Made by a program: the position numbers and the translations under genes. This document shows positions 56,279 to 64,000 of a stretch of 64,000 nucleotides of DNA, piece by piece. The notes under the pieces were generated by a model that worked only from the letters and a program-made list of their open reading frames with translations, made no database searches and was not told the origin of the DNA. This stretch comes from Bacillus sp. Y1 (lineage in GTDB: Bacteria; Bacillota; Bacilli; Bacillales; Cytobacillaceae), in assembly GCF_003586445.1 (NCBI RefSeq), contig NZ_CP030028.1:4230501-4294500 (forward strand). The letters are read 5' to 3'. How positions within the stretch are numbered: the first letter of the stretch is position 1; the number at the start of each line of letters is the position of its first letter.

Positions 56279-57279
56279 TTTGCGTTAAACCCCCTTCTAG
56301 CAATATAGATAAAGAAAGGAGTCCCTATGATCGCTGTCATCACGCCGACTGGTACTTCCTCAGGCATAATGACATACCTTGCAAGAATATCAGCCAAAAG
56401 CAAAAGAATGGCTCCTAAAAATGCAGAATAAGGAATGACCCATTTATGATCAATTCCTACAATACTTCTTGTAATATGGGGAATCACAATTCCAATAAAG
56501 CCGACAGGACCAGCTACTGCTACCGACCCACCTGCTAATAAAATGACAATTAGGCCAATTCCAATTTTTAATAACCCGGTACGAATACCGAGTGCTTTAG
56601 CCACATCTTCTCCCATTGATAGAACGTTAAGCTTGGAGGCGAGAAGTAACGCACCAATCCAACCAACGACGAAGTAAGGGATAACAGAAACAAGAATTTC
56701 GAGTTTTCTCCCTTGAATAGAACCAGCTAACCAAAACAATACTTGATCGAGTGCGACTTCACTTAATACAAGAAAACCTTGTGTAAAGGAGGAAAACATC
56801 GCAGCAATGGCAGCACCAGCCAATGTTAGCTTCATCGGAGTTAGTCCTTCTCGTCCGAGCGACCCGATGAAATAGACGCTGATAGCAGCAACAGCTGCAC
56901 CAAGAAAAGCAATCCACGCAAAGGCTTGTAAATGACTCATTTGAAAAAGTGATACGGCTATAACCACAGCAAAACCTGCTCCAGCATTGATACCAAAAAT
57001 GCTAGGTGAAGCCAATGGATTCTTTGTTAATGTTTGCATCAAAGCACCTGCGATGGCGAGACTACTACCTACTGCCGCAGCAATTAATGCTCTTGGCAAT
57101 CGAACCGTTTCAATCACTAAATGCTCGTTTGATCCATTATTATTTTGAAACGCTTCCCATGCCATTTTCCACGACGTATCAGTATATCCATAAACAATGC
57201 TTGCACCTATTAAATAGAGAAATAATAAAACGACAAAAATAAGTCCGGCAATTCTTTGAGAATTATTTTTTAACAGCAT
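56275..57279 (-). CDS. Iron-siderophore ABC permease (FecCD family), first subunit
   Basis: A 334-residue membrane protein: RLPRALIAAAVGSSLAIAGALMQTLTKNPLASPSIFGINAGA and VAGPVGFIGIVIPHITRSIVG, the same family signatures as the next gene. First gene of the minus-strand half of the iron-uptake divergon, directly behind a promoter and Fur box. Confidence 0.93.
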   Translation of the reverse strand: MLLKNNSQRIAGLIFVVLLFLYLIGASIVYGYTDTSWKMAWEAFQNNNGSNEHLVIETVRLPRALIAAAVGSSLAIAGALMQTLTKNPLASPSIFGINAGAGFAVVIAVSLFQMSHLQAFAWIAFLGAAVAAISVYFIGSLGREGLTPMKLTLAGAAIAAMFSSFTQGFLVLSEVALDQVLFWLAGSIQGRKLEILVSVIPYFVVGWIGALLLASKLNVLSMGEDVAKALGIRTGLLKIGIGLIVILLAGGSVAVAGPVGFIGIVIPHITRSIVGIDHKWVIPYSAFLGAILLLLADILARYVIMPEEVPVGVMTAIIGTPFFIYIARRGFNAK

Positions 57280-57316
57280 CCTTCTTATCCTTTTCTATAT
57301 ACTACTTACAAGATTC

Positions 57317-57345
57317 AGTCTATTGGATGCCATACACACTGTCAA
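57317..57345 (-). promoter_or_regulatory. Sigma-A promoter of the permease operon
   Basis: TTGACA and TAGACT with a 17-base spacer on the minus strand; the -35 abuts a Fur box. Confidence 0.7.
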
Positions 57346-57346
57346 T

Positions 57347-57365
57347 GATTTTGAGAATCATTTTC
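57347..57365. promoter_or_regulatory. Fur box for the permease operon
   Basis: GATTTTGAGAATCATTTTC matches the 19-base Fur consensus GATAATGATAATCATTATC at 15 positions. It lies immediately upstream of the permease -35. Confidence 0.75.
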
Positions 57366-57420
57366 ATTAAGTAGTTCCCCCTTTTTTCTTTTCTAAATGA
57401 AAATAAATCTCAATTATCTA

Positions 57421-57449
57421 TTGACTCCCTTTTCAATTCATTTTATGAT
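57421..57449 (+). promoter_or_regulatory. Sigma-A promoter of the siderophore-binding protein gene
   Basis: TTGACT and TATGAT separated by 17 bases; predicted start near 57456, just before a Fur box. Confidence 0.78.
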
Positions 57450-57462
57450 AATACCCGTAAGT

Positions 57463-57481
57463 GAAAATGATTATCATTAAC
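57463..57481. promoter_or_regulatory. Fur box for the binding-protein gene
   Basis: GAAAATGATTATCATTAAC matches the Fur consensus at 17 of 19 positions. It begins a few bases after the predicted start of transcription, a good place to block initiation when iron is replete. Confidence 0.87.
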
Positions 57482-57511
57482 AATTACATACATTCATTGT
57501 AGGAGGAACTT

Positions 57512-58489
57512 ATGAAACTTATTAAATTTTCTTTCACTATGTTGACCATTTTAATTCTTAGTCTTCTAGCAGCATGCGGAAGCAACGAAGAAGCGTCCAC
57601 AGGAAGCGATAAAGAGGATGCAAAGCCGGAAAATACAAGCTATACCGTTGAGCACGCAATGGGGACAACCACTATTCCTGATACACCTAAAAAGGTTGTT
57701 ATTTTAACAAATGAAGGAACAGAAGCATTATTAGCATTAGGAGTCACACCTGCTGGAGCGGTTCAATCTTGGACAGCAAATGGAGATCCTTGGTATGAGC
57801 ATATTGCTGATGACATGAAGGATGTTCAAGTGGTTGGATTTGAAACAGATACACAAGTAAATCTTGAAGCGATTGCTGCTTTACAACCGGATTTAATTAT
57901 TGGAAACAAAATGCGTCAAGAATCGATTTATGATCAACTAAGTGCCATTGCTCCAACTGTATTCTCTGAAACATTACGCGGAGACTGGAAGGAAAACTTT
58001 GAGCTTTACGCAAAGGCGTTAAATAAAGTTGAAGAAGGAAACAAAGTGATTTCTGATTACGATACTCGTGTTGCTGATTTGAAAACAGAGCTCGGTGACC
58101 AACTTCAGAAAAAAGTATCCATCGTCCGTTTCCTAGCAGCTGATGTGCGTATTTATCAAAAGGACTCTTTCTCTGGTGTGATACTAGATCAATTAGGTTT
58201 TGCTCGTCCTGAAAGTCAAGATGTGAATGAATTCGCGATTAAAGGTGCAACAAAAGAACAGATTCCATTGATGGATGGAGACACTCTATTCTATTTCACT
58301 TATGAAACAGGTGACGGAGCAGCAACTCAAGTAGAGAAGGAATGGATTGAAGATCCACTATTTAAAAATCTTGAGGTTGCCAAGCAAGGAAATGTTTATA
58401 AAATCGATGATGCGATCTGGAATACAGCTGGCGGAGTTATAGCAGCAAACCTGATGCTTGATGACATCGAAAAGTATTTCTTAAAATAA
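57512..58489 (+). CDS. Iron-siderophore substrate-binding lipoprotein
   Basis: A 325-residue class III binding protein. Lipobox LAAC with C22, then YTVEHAMGTTTIPDTPKKVVIL, EALLALGVTPAGAV, IAALQPDLIIG and a long helix linking two lobes. The HAMGTT and PKKVV patterns are those of FecB/YfiY-type siderophore receptors. With the FhuF-like reductase, a hydroxamate siderophore is the best guess. GTAGGAGGAAC precedes the ATG. Divergent from its permease genes. Confidence 0.92.
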   Translation: MKLIKFSFTMLTILILSLLAACGSNEEASTGSDKEDAKPENTSYTVEHAMGTTTIPDTPKKVVILTNEGTEALLALGVTPAGAVQSWTANGDPWYEHIADDMKDVQVVGFETDTQVNLEAIAALQPDLIIGNKMRQESIYDQLSAIAPTVFSETLRGDWKENFELYAKALNKVEEGNKVISDYDTRVADLKTELGDQLQKKVSIVRFLAADVRIYQKDSFSGVILDQLGFARPESQDVNEFAIKGATKEQIPLMDGDTLFYFTYETGDGAATQVEKEWIEDPLFKNLEVAKQGNVYKIDDAIWNTAGGVIAANLMLDDIEKYFLK

Positions 58490-58561
58490 GTTAACTTCTT
58501 AAATTTGATATATATGACTAACTCCTGTTATTACCCCCCTCAATATAACAAGGAGTACTCC

Positions 58562-58595
58562 CCTAAAAAACCCTCGCCATTTGGCGAGGGTTTTT
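58562..58595. terminator. Bidirectional terminator between the binding-protein and SEDS genes
   Basis: AAAACCCTCGCC and GGCGAGGGTTTT around ATTT, with T tracts on both sides. Confidence 0.9.
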
Positions 58596-59766
58596 AATCG
58601 TCACTTGAAAACATATACTTTTTATGGTGATAACGAATCGAAAAGATTAAGCTGATTGCTAGGAAATTCCCCATTATTGAGCTTCCCCCATAACTAATGA
58701 ATGGAAGCGGAATTCCTGTGATTGGTAAAAGACCAATCGTCATTCCGATGTTTTGAAACACGTGGAAGGTAATCATACTAATAATTCCGACACAAATATA
58801 CGTATAAAACTCATTTTTCGTTTCCATACCAACCTTTGTAATATGGTAGATCAGTAAGAAAAACAAACTAATAATGACGCTAGCACCGACAAAACCAAAT
58901 TCTTCTCCCACAATACTAAAGATAAAATCGGTATGACTTTCTGGCAAGTATACTTCTCTCGTACCGTAGCCCTTCCCTGTCGTTTCTCCTGAACCAATGG
59001 CTAGCAAGGAACGGGTCAGCTGGAAGCCGGTAGAACTTTGATAATTGTAAGGGTCGATCCAGGAATAAATTCTCCCAAATTGATACTCCTTAACTCCGAG
59101 ATACTTTTCTAGTATTTCAGGTTTCCATAGTACTAAGTAGAAAATGACTCCGATCAAAGAGATTCCTGACGAAAAGATCGGCAGAAGAATCTTCCATGAT
59201 ACCCCAGAAATAAAGATCATCCCTATCATAATCGCTATCATTACAAGAGATGTTCCTAAATCCGGTTGTTGCATGACGAGCAGTAACGGTACCATCGTAA
59301 TAAGAACAATTTTTCCTAATAAAATAAAATCCGTTTGAATGGTTTTGATTCGGTATTTCTCATGATGATCTCCTATTGCTCTTGCAAGTGCGAGGATGAT
59401 AAATACCTTCATAAGCTCAGCTGGCTGAAGCGATCCGATAAACGGCGCCTTATACCAACTCTTCGCCCCATTAATCACTGGTGCAATACTAGATGGAGCA
59501 ATGATGAGGAAGGCCAAAAGAAATACTCCAAATCCATAGGCATACCATGAGAGCTTTTTAAGCTGGTCCGAATCAAGTGTGATGACAGCAACAATAATCC
59601 CGATTCCAATTCCATACCAAATGATCTGTTTTAATAAAAAGTTTGAATCATACTGTCCTGTCGATTGCGCGCTATAAATAGCAATACAGCTCGATAGAAA
59701 CAGAAGCATTAAGATAAATATTAAATGAAAGTCTATTTTAGACGAAGGCTGTTGATTTGAAGACAT
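58594..59766 (-). CDS. SEDS-family peptidoglycan polymerase, RodA type
   Basis: A 390-residue membrane protein with about ten spans. Family motifs: GAKSWYKAPFIGSLQPAELMKVFIILALA, QQPDLGTSLVM, and SHTDFIFSIVGEEFGFVGA, where the aspartate is the SEDS catalytic residue, and PLPFISYGGSSIMGNF. RodA, FtsW and SpoVE share these; the sequence is nearest RodA by my reading. The ATG at 59766 follows GGGAGTATTTTT; the longest frame begins eleven codons earlier. Not next to a class B PBP gene, so its partner is elsewhere. Confidence 0.87.
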   Translation of the reverse strand: MSSNQQPSSKIDFHLIFILMLLFLSSCIAIYSAQSTGQYDSNFLLKQIIWYGIGIGIIVAVITLDSDQLKKLSWYAYGFGVFLLAFLIIAPSSIAPVINGAKSWYKAPFIGSLQPAELMKVFIILALARAIGDHHEKYRIKTIQTDFILLGKIVLITMVPLLLVMQQPDLGTSLVMIAIMIGMIFISGVSWKILLPIFSSGISLIGVIFYLVLWKPEILEKYLGVKEYQFGRIYSWIDPYNYQSSTGFQLTRSLLAIGSGETTGKGYGTREVYLPESHTDFIFSIVGEEFGFVGASVIISLFFLLIYHITKVGMETKNEFYTYICVGIISMITFHVFQNIGMTIGLLPITGIPLPFISYGGSSIMGNFLAISLIFSIRYHHKKYMFSSDD

Positions 59767-60026
59767 AAAAATACTCCCATCTGAAAACATGGTATTCAAT
59801 TCTCCATTATATTTTTAATTCTTATAAAGCACAACTCTTCTTTCTTTTTTGGGAATGATTACATATCAGTCCTATAACTAATGTACCGTACAAATGTGAA
59901 AAAAGTGAGAAATTGATATTTCCAATAGTGAAAATCATGGTTTTCCTCCTTTTCGAACGATGCTTGTTTCCTTTTTCTCTTCTGAAAAAGTGGATAGGCT
60001 CATATAGTAGCTAAGGAGGTGTTGAC

Positions 60027-61151
60027 ATGAAGTCTTCAAAGCTATCTTTATGGACCTTTTTACAAGGCTGGTTGGCTATCATGCTAGCTACGTTCTTACT
60101 TGCAGGAATTGCAACAACCTACACAAATGCCTTTACTTCTGAAACCGTCAAAAAATGGATTTCGAATATTGACACACATGAATGGCTTGTTTATTTTGTA
60201 AAATCGGAGAACCACCATATATATAACGAAAAAGCGAGCTTAACGGTTTCTTCCTTATCAAAGCTCGCTCTAAAACTGGCAACAAATATTCAACCAGAGG
60301 ATACAAGAACGTTTTTGGGAAGAGAACTGCCTGGATTTTCCGTATTTGATACAAATATCGTAGTTGCCGGTACTGGTACGAATTTCACTAACCTTCCGAT
60401 CGAATCCGCTCCACCGGTAGAAATTTTATTACAAGAAAGAGAAATCGCAAAGGAAATGCTTAAAGAGTCTGAAGGTGACAACACCCCAGTCGTGGCAGGG
60501 AAAAAAAGTGTATTTATCTACCATACACATAGCTGGGAATCATTTCTACCATTATTAAAAAACGCTAAGGAACCTGAAGAGGCGACTAGTAACAATGAAT
60601 CAGCAAACATAATTGCTGTTGGGAAAAAGCTTACTGAGGAACTAAATACGAATGGTATTAGTGTTCTTCACGATACAACAAGCATGCCTAACCTATTAAA
60701 GGAGAATAATCTTACAACCGATCATTCCTACGATCTTTCCCGTAAACTTGTCCAAGAGGCACTTGGAGGAAATGATGCTATTGATTACGTCATCGATATT
60801 CACCGTGACTCGCTTCGAAAAGAAAAAACAACACAGGTAATTAATGGAAAATCTTACGCCAGACTATTCTTTGTTGTCGGAAAAGCAAATAAAAATTACG
60901 AACAGAATCTAAAAGTGGCAACTGAACTAAATGAAATGATTGATGAAAAATATCCGAACCTGAGCCGCGGTGTTCTAGCAAAAGGACTAACGGAAGGAAA
61001 CGGAGTCTATAATCAAGATTTATCGACAGGGTCGATTCTCGTAGAGTTTGGCGGAGTGGATAATGACTTAACCGAACTGTATAACACGATTGAGGCCTTT
61101 GCGGAGATCTTTAGTGAATACTATTGGAAGGCAGAGAAGGTAAATGGATAA
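60027..61151 (+). CDS. SpoIIP-family sporulation amidase/endopeptidase
   Basis: A 374-residue protein with one N-terminal membrane anchor (WLAIMLATFLLAGIATTYT) and a C-terminal SpoIIP domain of the zinc amidase fold: VFIYHTHSWESFLP, VIDIHRDSLRKEKTT and ILVEFGGVDND. SpoIIP removes septal peptidoglycan during engulfment together with SpoIID and SpoIIM. In Bacillus spoIIP normally follows gpr; this copy lies next to a RodA gene, so it may be a paralogue. CTAAGGAGGTG precedes the ATG. Confidence 0.85.
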   Translation: MKSSKLSLWTFLQGWLAIMLATFLLAGIATTYTNAFTSETVKKWISNIDTHEWLVYFVKSENHHIYNEKASLTVSSLSKLALKLATNIQPEDTRTFLGRELPGFSVFDTNIVVAGTGTNFTNLPIESAPPVEILLQEREIAKEMLKESEGDNTPVVAGKKSVFIYHTHSWESFLPLLKNAKEPEEATSNNESANIIAVGKKLTEELNTNGISVLHDTTSMPNLLKENNLTTDHSYDLSRKLVQEALGGNDAIDYVIDIHRDSLRKEKTTQVINGKSYARLFFVVGKANKNYEQNLKVATELNEMIDEKYPNLSRGVLAKGLTEGNGVYNQDLSTGSILVEFGGVDNDLTELYNTIEAFAEIFSEYYWKAEKVNG

Positions 61152-61332
61152 ATTACATGTTCTCCCTCACCACTATTTATTTTTCACTTTTATTTCTTCC
61201 TTTTTATTGTATCTCATTTTAGGCTACCACTTAATCACGATCGCTTGGCTTGCAGCAGGCATTATTACCTCGATTTACATTCTGATTGAGGATCAGCTTC
61301 TCAAATTTCAGCAATCAGAAAAAGAATTATGA
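61144..61332 (+). CDS. Small two-span membrane protein coupled to the SpoIIP-type gene
   Basis: A 62-residue protein with two hydrophobic segments (YLFFTFISSFLLYLILGYHL and IAWLAAGIITSIYILIE) and a charged C-terminus. Its ATG overlaps the preceding gene by eight bases, with GAGAAGGTAA as the ribosome site. I recognise no family. The overlap suggests a role linked to the SpoIIP-type enzyme or its membrane assembly (inference). Confidence 0.72.
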   Translation: MDKLHVLPHHYLFFTFISSFLLYLILGYHLITIAWLAAGIITSIYILIEDQLLKFQQSEKEL

Positions 61333-61391
61333 TTCGATGAATTTTTATCTTGTATGGTAAAATATCTCATATGATGAGAGGACGTGTTGTG

Positions 61392-62141
61392 ATGAAGTAT
61401 GCTGTTGTAACTGGGGCTTCCAAAGGACTTGGTGCCTCGATTTCCGAAAGAGTACTACAGGAACAGTTCGGGCTCATTTCTATTTCTAGAAATGAACATC
61501 CTGCCTTAACACAGCTTGCTCAGGAAAATGGATTGTTTTATAAGCATGTAACATGCGATTTGACGAATAGAATTGAGACCGAGCAAGCTTTTTCTGCAGT
61601 TGCCGAGATTATTTTTTCCAGTACAGAAAATGAAGTTTTACTCGTTAATAACGCAGGTGTGGTTGAACCGATTGACCGAGTTGGAAGTTTAGATCATGAG
61701 GCAATTGAAATATCCCTTCAACTCAATGTTGCTGCTCCGATGTTCGCGACGAACCTTTTCTTACAAAAGGCAAACGGAACGAAGCTAACCGTTGTTAATG
61801 TTACATCTGGTGCTGCCGAAAGACCGGTTCAAGGATGGAGTGTGTATTGTAGCACAAAGGCAGCCTTAAATATGTTTACTAAAACCGTGGCAGTAGAACA
61901 AGACCATTCCGGCAATGCAACGATTATTGGTTATAGTCCAGGAATTATGGATACTGATATGCAAGGTGTCATACGCTCTTCAACGGAGCATGCCTTCCAA
62001 GAGGTGAATAAATTTATTGCTTATAAAGAAAATGGGATGCTAAGAAGCACAAAAATTGTTGCCGATGCACTCATTGACTTGCTTCTTACTGAAGAGATTG
62101 AAAACGGAAAAATTTATAGCGTAAATAATCTACTAAAGTAG
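61392..62141 (+). CDS. YueD-type short-chain dehydrogenase
   Basis: A 249-residue SDR: cofactor motif VTGASKGLGASI, NNAGVVEPI, catalytic serine in NVTSGAAERP, and YCSTK with the Tyr and Lys (YxxxK). VNVTSGAAERPVQGWSVYCS and SPGIMDTDMQGVIRSS strongly resemble YueD of B. subtilis, an NADPH-dependent (S)-benzoin-forming benzil reductase; the physiological substrate is unknown. The ATG at 61392 follows GAGAGGACG; a longer in-frame start is less likely. Confidence 0.88.
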   Translation: MKYAVVTGASKGLGASISERVLQEQFGLISISRNEHPALTQLAQENGLFYKHVTCDLTNRIETEQAFSAVAEIIFSSTENEVLLVNNAGVVEPIDRVGSLDHEAIEISLQLNVAAPMFATNLFLQKANGTKLTVVNVTSGAAERPVQGWSVYCSTKAALNMFTKTVAVEQDHSGNATIIGYSPGIMDTDMQGVIRSSTEHAFQEVNKFIAYKENGMLRSTKIVADALIDLLLTEEIENGKIYSVNNLLK

Positions 62142-62167
62142 CTTCCATTTCCTGAAGCTACTTTTTT
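62137..62167. terminator. Terminator between the SDR and GNAT genes
   Basis: GTAGCTTC and GAAGCTAC around CATTTCCT, then TTTTTTATG on the plus strand. The T tract overlaps the stop of the convergent gene. Confidence 0.85.
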
Positions 62168-63023
62168 ATGCTTGACTTGTAACTGGATGCTTAAAATAAT
62201 GCGGCAACTCCAAAGGGGAAGTCGTTTTTACAAACAGTACATCATCGTTTGAATCTATTGGATGAACTCTGTAATTCTCAGGTTGGTCAGGTGTAAAATG
62301 AAGATACACGTTTTCCCCTAATGCAGATAATGCTTGGATTTGCTCGTCTAATGCTACTCTTTTACTAATACAATCAAATAGATGAATATCGTTTTCGATC
62401 ACTTTATAGATAAGAATGGATTCACATGATTCATCGTAATAAAGATTGTTTGAGAACACATGAAGGAAATGAAAAAAATTGATTCCCTTTGTATGTATAC
62501 TTGAAAATGTTTGTGATAGTGGCTTTCTATTGGTACTGTAATCTTCGAGTAAATGAAGATCATTTTCTAGATTTATCTTTCTAAGCGTTTGGTTATGTTG
62601 TTTTGTTGAGAGTTTTTTGCTGAAAAGATACTCTATTCTTCGACTAAATCCGAATTTCGGATAAAACTCCAGAACCATGTGGTTCGCAAATAAATAATAG
62701 AGGTCTACCTGTTTGTCATAATCCTCAAATACTTTTTGTAAAAGAGTCTTTGATAAACCTTGGTTTCGAAATTGGACGTCCGTCATAACCGTGCCAATCT
62801 GTACGGCTTTTTTCAATTTTCCATTAATAAGAAGAGTTAGTACATTCACGGACACATTGGCAATTACCTTGTCATTTACGACAAACGAATACGGAATATA
62901 GCTTTCATTCCAGTAGCCTCTTGTATACCATTCTTCAAACTGAATACCAAAAGTCGAAGATGCAAGTTCATTAAAACTGTGCCGAAGTGTTATTTGGTCT
63001 TTGTAATTCTTTACGAATTCCAT
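62166..63023 (-). CDS. GNAT-family N-acetyltransferase
   Basis: A 285-residue protein. The N-terminal GNAT domain has AVQIGTVMTDVQFRNQGLSKTLLQKVFE (acetyl-CoA-binding R/Q-x-x-G motif about residue 87) and LYYLFANHMVLEFYPKFGFSRRIEYLF. A C-terminal extension of about 120 residues (LHLLEDYSTNRKPLSQTF to YLHFTPDQPENY) resembles the second domain seen in Eis/YkwB-like proteins. The substrate is unknown. Single gene; the ATG lacks a strong ribosome site (AAAGTATATG). Confidence 0.85.
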   Translation of the reverse strand: MEFVKNYKDQITLRHSFNELASSTFGIQFEEWYTRGYWNESYIPYSFVVNDKVIANVSVNVLTLLINGKLKKAVQIGTVMTDVQFRNQGLSKTLLQKVFEDYDKQVDLYYLFANHMVLEFYPKFGFSRRIEYLFSKKLSTKQHNQTLRKINLENDLHLLEDYSTNRKPLSQTFSSIHTKGINFFHFLHVFSNNLYYDESCESILIYKVIENDIHLFDCISKRVALDEQIQALSALGENVYLHFTPDQPENYRVHPIDSNDDVLFVKTTSPLELPHYFKHPVTSQA

Positions 63024-63233
63024 ATACTTTCTCCAATAATTAAGGTTTTTTTAAAAAAAAATTTTTCCTTCACATGTATAAAATGGTAACACACTGTCGA
63101 GAATATTAGTACAAGTGTAATTCCCCCTTTTTCTTTGGCCTCCCAATAGTGGAGGTCTTTTTCTTTTTCATGGTTGAAGGAAGCCGTTGTGAGCCAAACT
63201 AACATCGAAGGTATTTTGAAAGGAGCTCATAAC

Positions 63234-63368
63234 ATGACTAAAAAGTATAATAAAGGCAGTAAAAACCAAAATTCTGCTAAAAACCATGGCGTCTTACACG
63301 GAAGTGGCGACAATAGCAAAGGAAACAAACGTAATAAGGATCAGAACGATAAGACCGATCTTGATTAA
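63234..63368 (+). CDS. Small hydrophilic basic protein
   Basis: A 44-residue peptide: MTKKYNKGSKNQNSAKNHGV, then LHGSGDNSKGNKRNKDQNDK and TDLD. GAAAGGAGCTCATAAC is an excellent ribosome site for the ATG at 63234, so I do not extend to the earlier in-frame start. No family recognised; the K/N/G/S-rich make-up resembles minor spore proteins and YuzL in this window, without sequence match to a named Ssp protein. Confidence 0.7.
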   Translation: MTKKYNKGSKNQNSAKNHGVLHGSGDNSKGNKRNKDQNDKTDLD

Positions 63369-63377
63369 TGAATTGAA

Positions 63378-63410
63378 AAAAGGTGCTGAATATTGCTTCA
63401 GCACCTATCT
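63378..63410. terminator. Bidirectional terminator between two small convergent genes
   Basis: AGGTGCTGAA and TTCAGCACCT around TATTGC, with A and T tracts on the flanks. Confidence 0.85.
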
Positions 63411-63629
63411 TTTTGGATTGATTTTTATTGCTGGTGTTTCATACATAACATAAGTGGGAAGAGGATCAGCCGTTTGATCATGGGAAAAGGCCTTCTCAAT
63501 TTCTAAATTTGCTCTCGTCGCTTCCGTATCACCAGGACTTGAAGAGTGAACATCACTATCCTCAAGTCTTTCTGTTAGCTCAATATTTGCATCATTAATG
63601 GCGGCAACTTCGTTTTCTTTATTTTGCAA
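63405..63629 (-). CDS. Small acidic protein of unknown function
   Basis: A 74-residue hydrophilic protein: LQNKENEVAAINDANIELTERLEDSD, a serine/acidic middle (VHSSSPGDTEATRANLEIEKAF) and a tail PLPTYVMYETPAIKINPKR. I recognise no family. The TTG at 63629 follows AGAGGTGAGTGAA; a GTG three codons earlier overlaps that site and is the alternative start. Confidence 0.65.
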   Translation of the reverse strand: MQNKENEVAAINDANIELTERLEDSDVHSSSPGDTEATRANLEIEKAFSHDQTADPLPTYVMYETPAIKINPKR

Positions 63630-63691
63630 TTCACTCACCTCTTATATAGTATCTTTCCACTCTCCTTTCTTATCCGTTGTTTATTTTCTAC

Positions 63692-63719
63692 TAAAAACCC
63701 CGCCAACCATGGCGGGGTT
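63692..63719 (-). terminator. Terminator after the MMPL-family gene
   Basis: CCCCGCC and GGCGGGG around AACCAT; GGGGTTTTTAG follows on the minus strand. Confidence 0.85.
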
Positions 63720-63727
63720 CCCACAAT

Positions 63728-64000
63728 CTAATTTATTTTTTCCCGTAAGAACGGCCACCAGTTGGCTTTTCCAAAGGTTCTTACCATGACCGGGATAAAT
63801 AATGGAAGAATCACAAGGGCATATAGGAATAATCCTACTAACACGATGGATGCGATTTGTAGTAAGGATAGCATTCCTGAAGGCATCATCGCAGCAAAGG
63901 TTCCACCTAGGATGACAGCTGCTGAAATGATCACCGTACCCATTTTTTTCATTGATTCAAGCATGGCTTCACGAATGGATAGATCCTTATATTCATTAAA
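63728..64000 (-). CDS. MMPL/RND-family transporter, C-terminal part
   Basis: The last 90 codons are present; the gene continues past the window edge. The sequence EYKDLSIREAMLESMKKMGTV, then ISAAVILGGTFAAMMPSGML, SLLQIASIVLVGLFLYALV and LPLFIPVMVRTFGKANWWPF is typical of the last three membrane spans of MMPL proteins (YdfJ/YdgH type). These export lipids or other hydrophobic compounds; the substrate is unknown. A start inside this fragment would be false because the family-like sequence reads through it. Confidence 0.88.
   Translation of the reverse strand, partial: FNEYKDLSIREAMLESMKKMGTVIISAAVILGGTFAAMMPSGMLSLLQIASIVLVGLFLYALVILPLFIPVMVRTFGKANWWPFLREKIN

Noticed and set aside
60001..60008. 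CATATAGT as a sigma-E -10 for the SpoIIP-type gene
   Set aside because: The implied start would fall at or within the AAGGAGG ribosome site and there is no -35 match at 14-15 bases.

Overview
The window looks like a chromosomal core segment of a spore-forming Bacillaceae bacterium (Bacillus sensu lato). The base composition is AT-rich, there are strong Shine-Dalgarno sequences and many TTG/GTG starts, and sporulation genes are present (yutH, lytH, yunB, a spoIIP-type gene). Gene order largely follows the yui-yum-yut-yun-yur-yus segment of Bacillus subtilis. Most genes lie on the minus strand and most transcription units end in clear intrinsic terminators, many shared by convergent genes. I found no rRNA, tRNA, CRISPR array, prophage or insertion sequence.

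Layout. 1-5.3 kb: the end of a NhaC-type antiporter gene (yuiF), leucyl aminopeptidase pepA, a DUF309 gene, yuiD, yuiC, yuiB, the tiny zinc-finger gene yuiA and a Nudix hydrolase. 5.4-11.1 kb: redox genes, with two type-II NADH-dehydrogenase-like flavoproteins (yumB, yutJ), ferredoxin-NADP reductase yumC, the Fe-S carrier yutM, a DUF2225 gene and yuzB. Two copies of a roughly 120-150 bp foldable dispersed repeat follow yumC and yutJ directly. 11.3-13.8 kb: recQ, yuzD, yutI. 13.9-17.1 kb: the threonine operon hom-thrC-thrB. 17.3-23.9 kb: yutH, yutG, yutF, a 20-bp tandem-repeat array, yutE, an EAL-domain protein, small conserved genes, yutD, yutC. 24-32.8 kb: lipA, lytH, a two-gene sodium:amino-acid symporter, yunB, an HD-GYP phosphodiesterase, yunC, yunD, yunF.

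32.9-39.1 kb: the Fe-S assembly operon sufCDSUB, a possible unrecognised small gene with its own terminator, and yurZ. 39.2-43.7 kb: methionine supply, with the metNPQ importer and an O-acetylhomoserine sulfhydrylase gene, each behind its own SAM (S-box) riboswitch and near-identical promoter. 43.7-46.3 kb: yusD, yusF, yusE, yusG, gcvH, yusI. 46.4-53.2 kb: the fatty-acid beta-oxidation operon fadN-fadA-fadE with a FadR operator, then yuzL and the proline dehydrogenase gene fadM. 53.3-58.5 kb: a siderophore-iron uptake cluster arranged around a divergent promoter region with two Fur boxes. 58.6-64 kb: a RodA-type SEDS gene, a SpoIIP-family gene coupled to a small membrane protein gene, a YueD-type reductase, a GNAT acetyltransferase, two small hydrophilic genes and the end of an MMPL-family transporter gene.

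The themes are iron-sulfur and redox metabolism, sulfur and threonine amino-acid supply, and fatty-acid catabolism. The regulatory sites I can read (Rex-like, SAM riboswitches, FadR, Fur, CodY-like) fit these jobs. I found no complete new multi-gene system. The least explained items are the two cruciform repeats, the 20-bp tandem array, the small gene upstream of suf, and the SpoIIP-type gene with its coupled small membrane protein.
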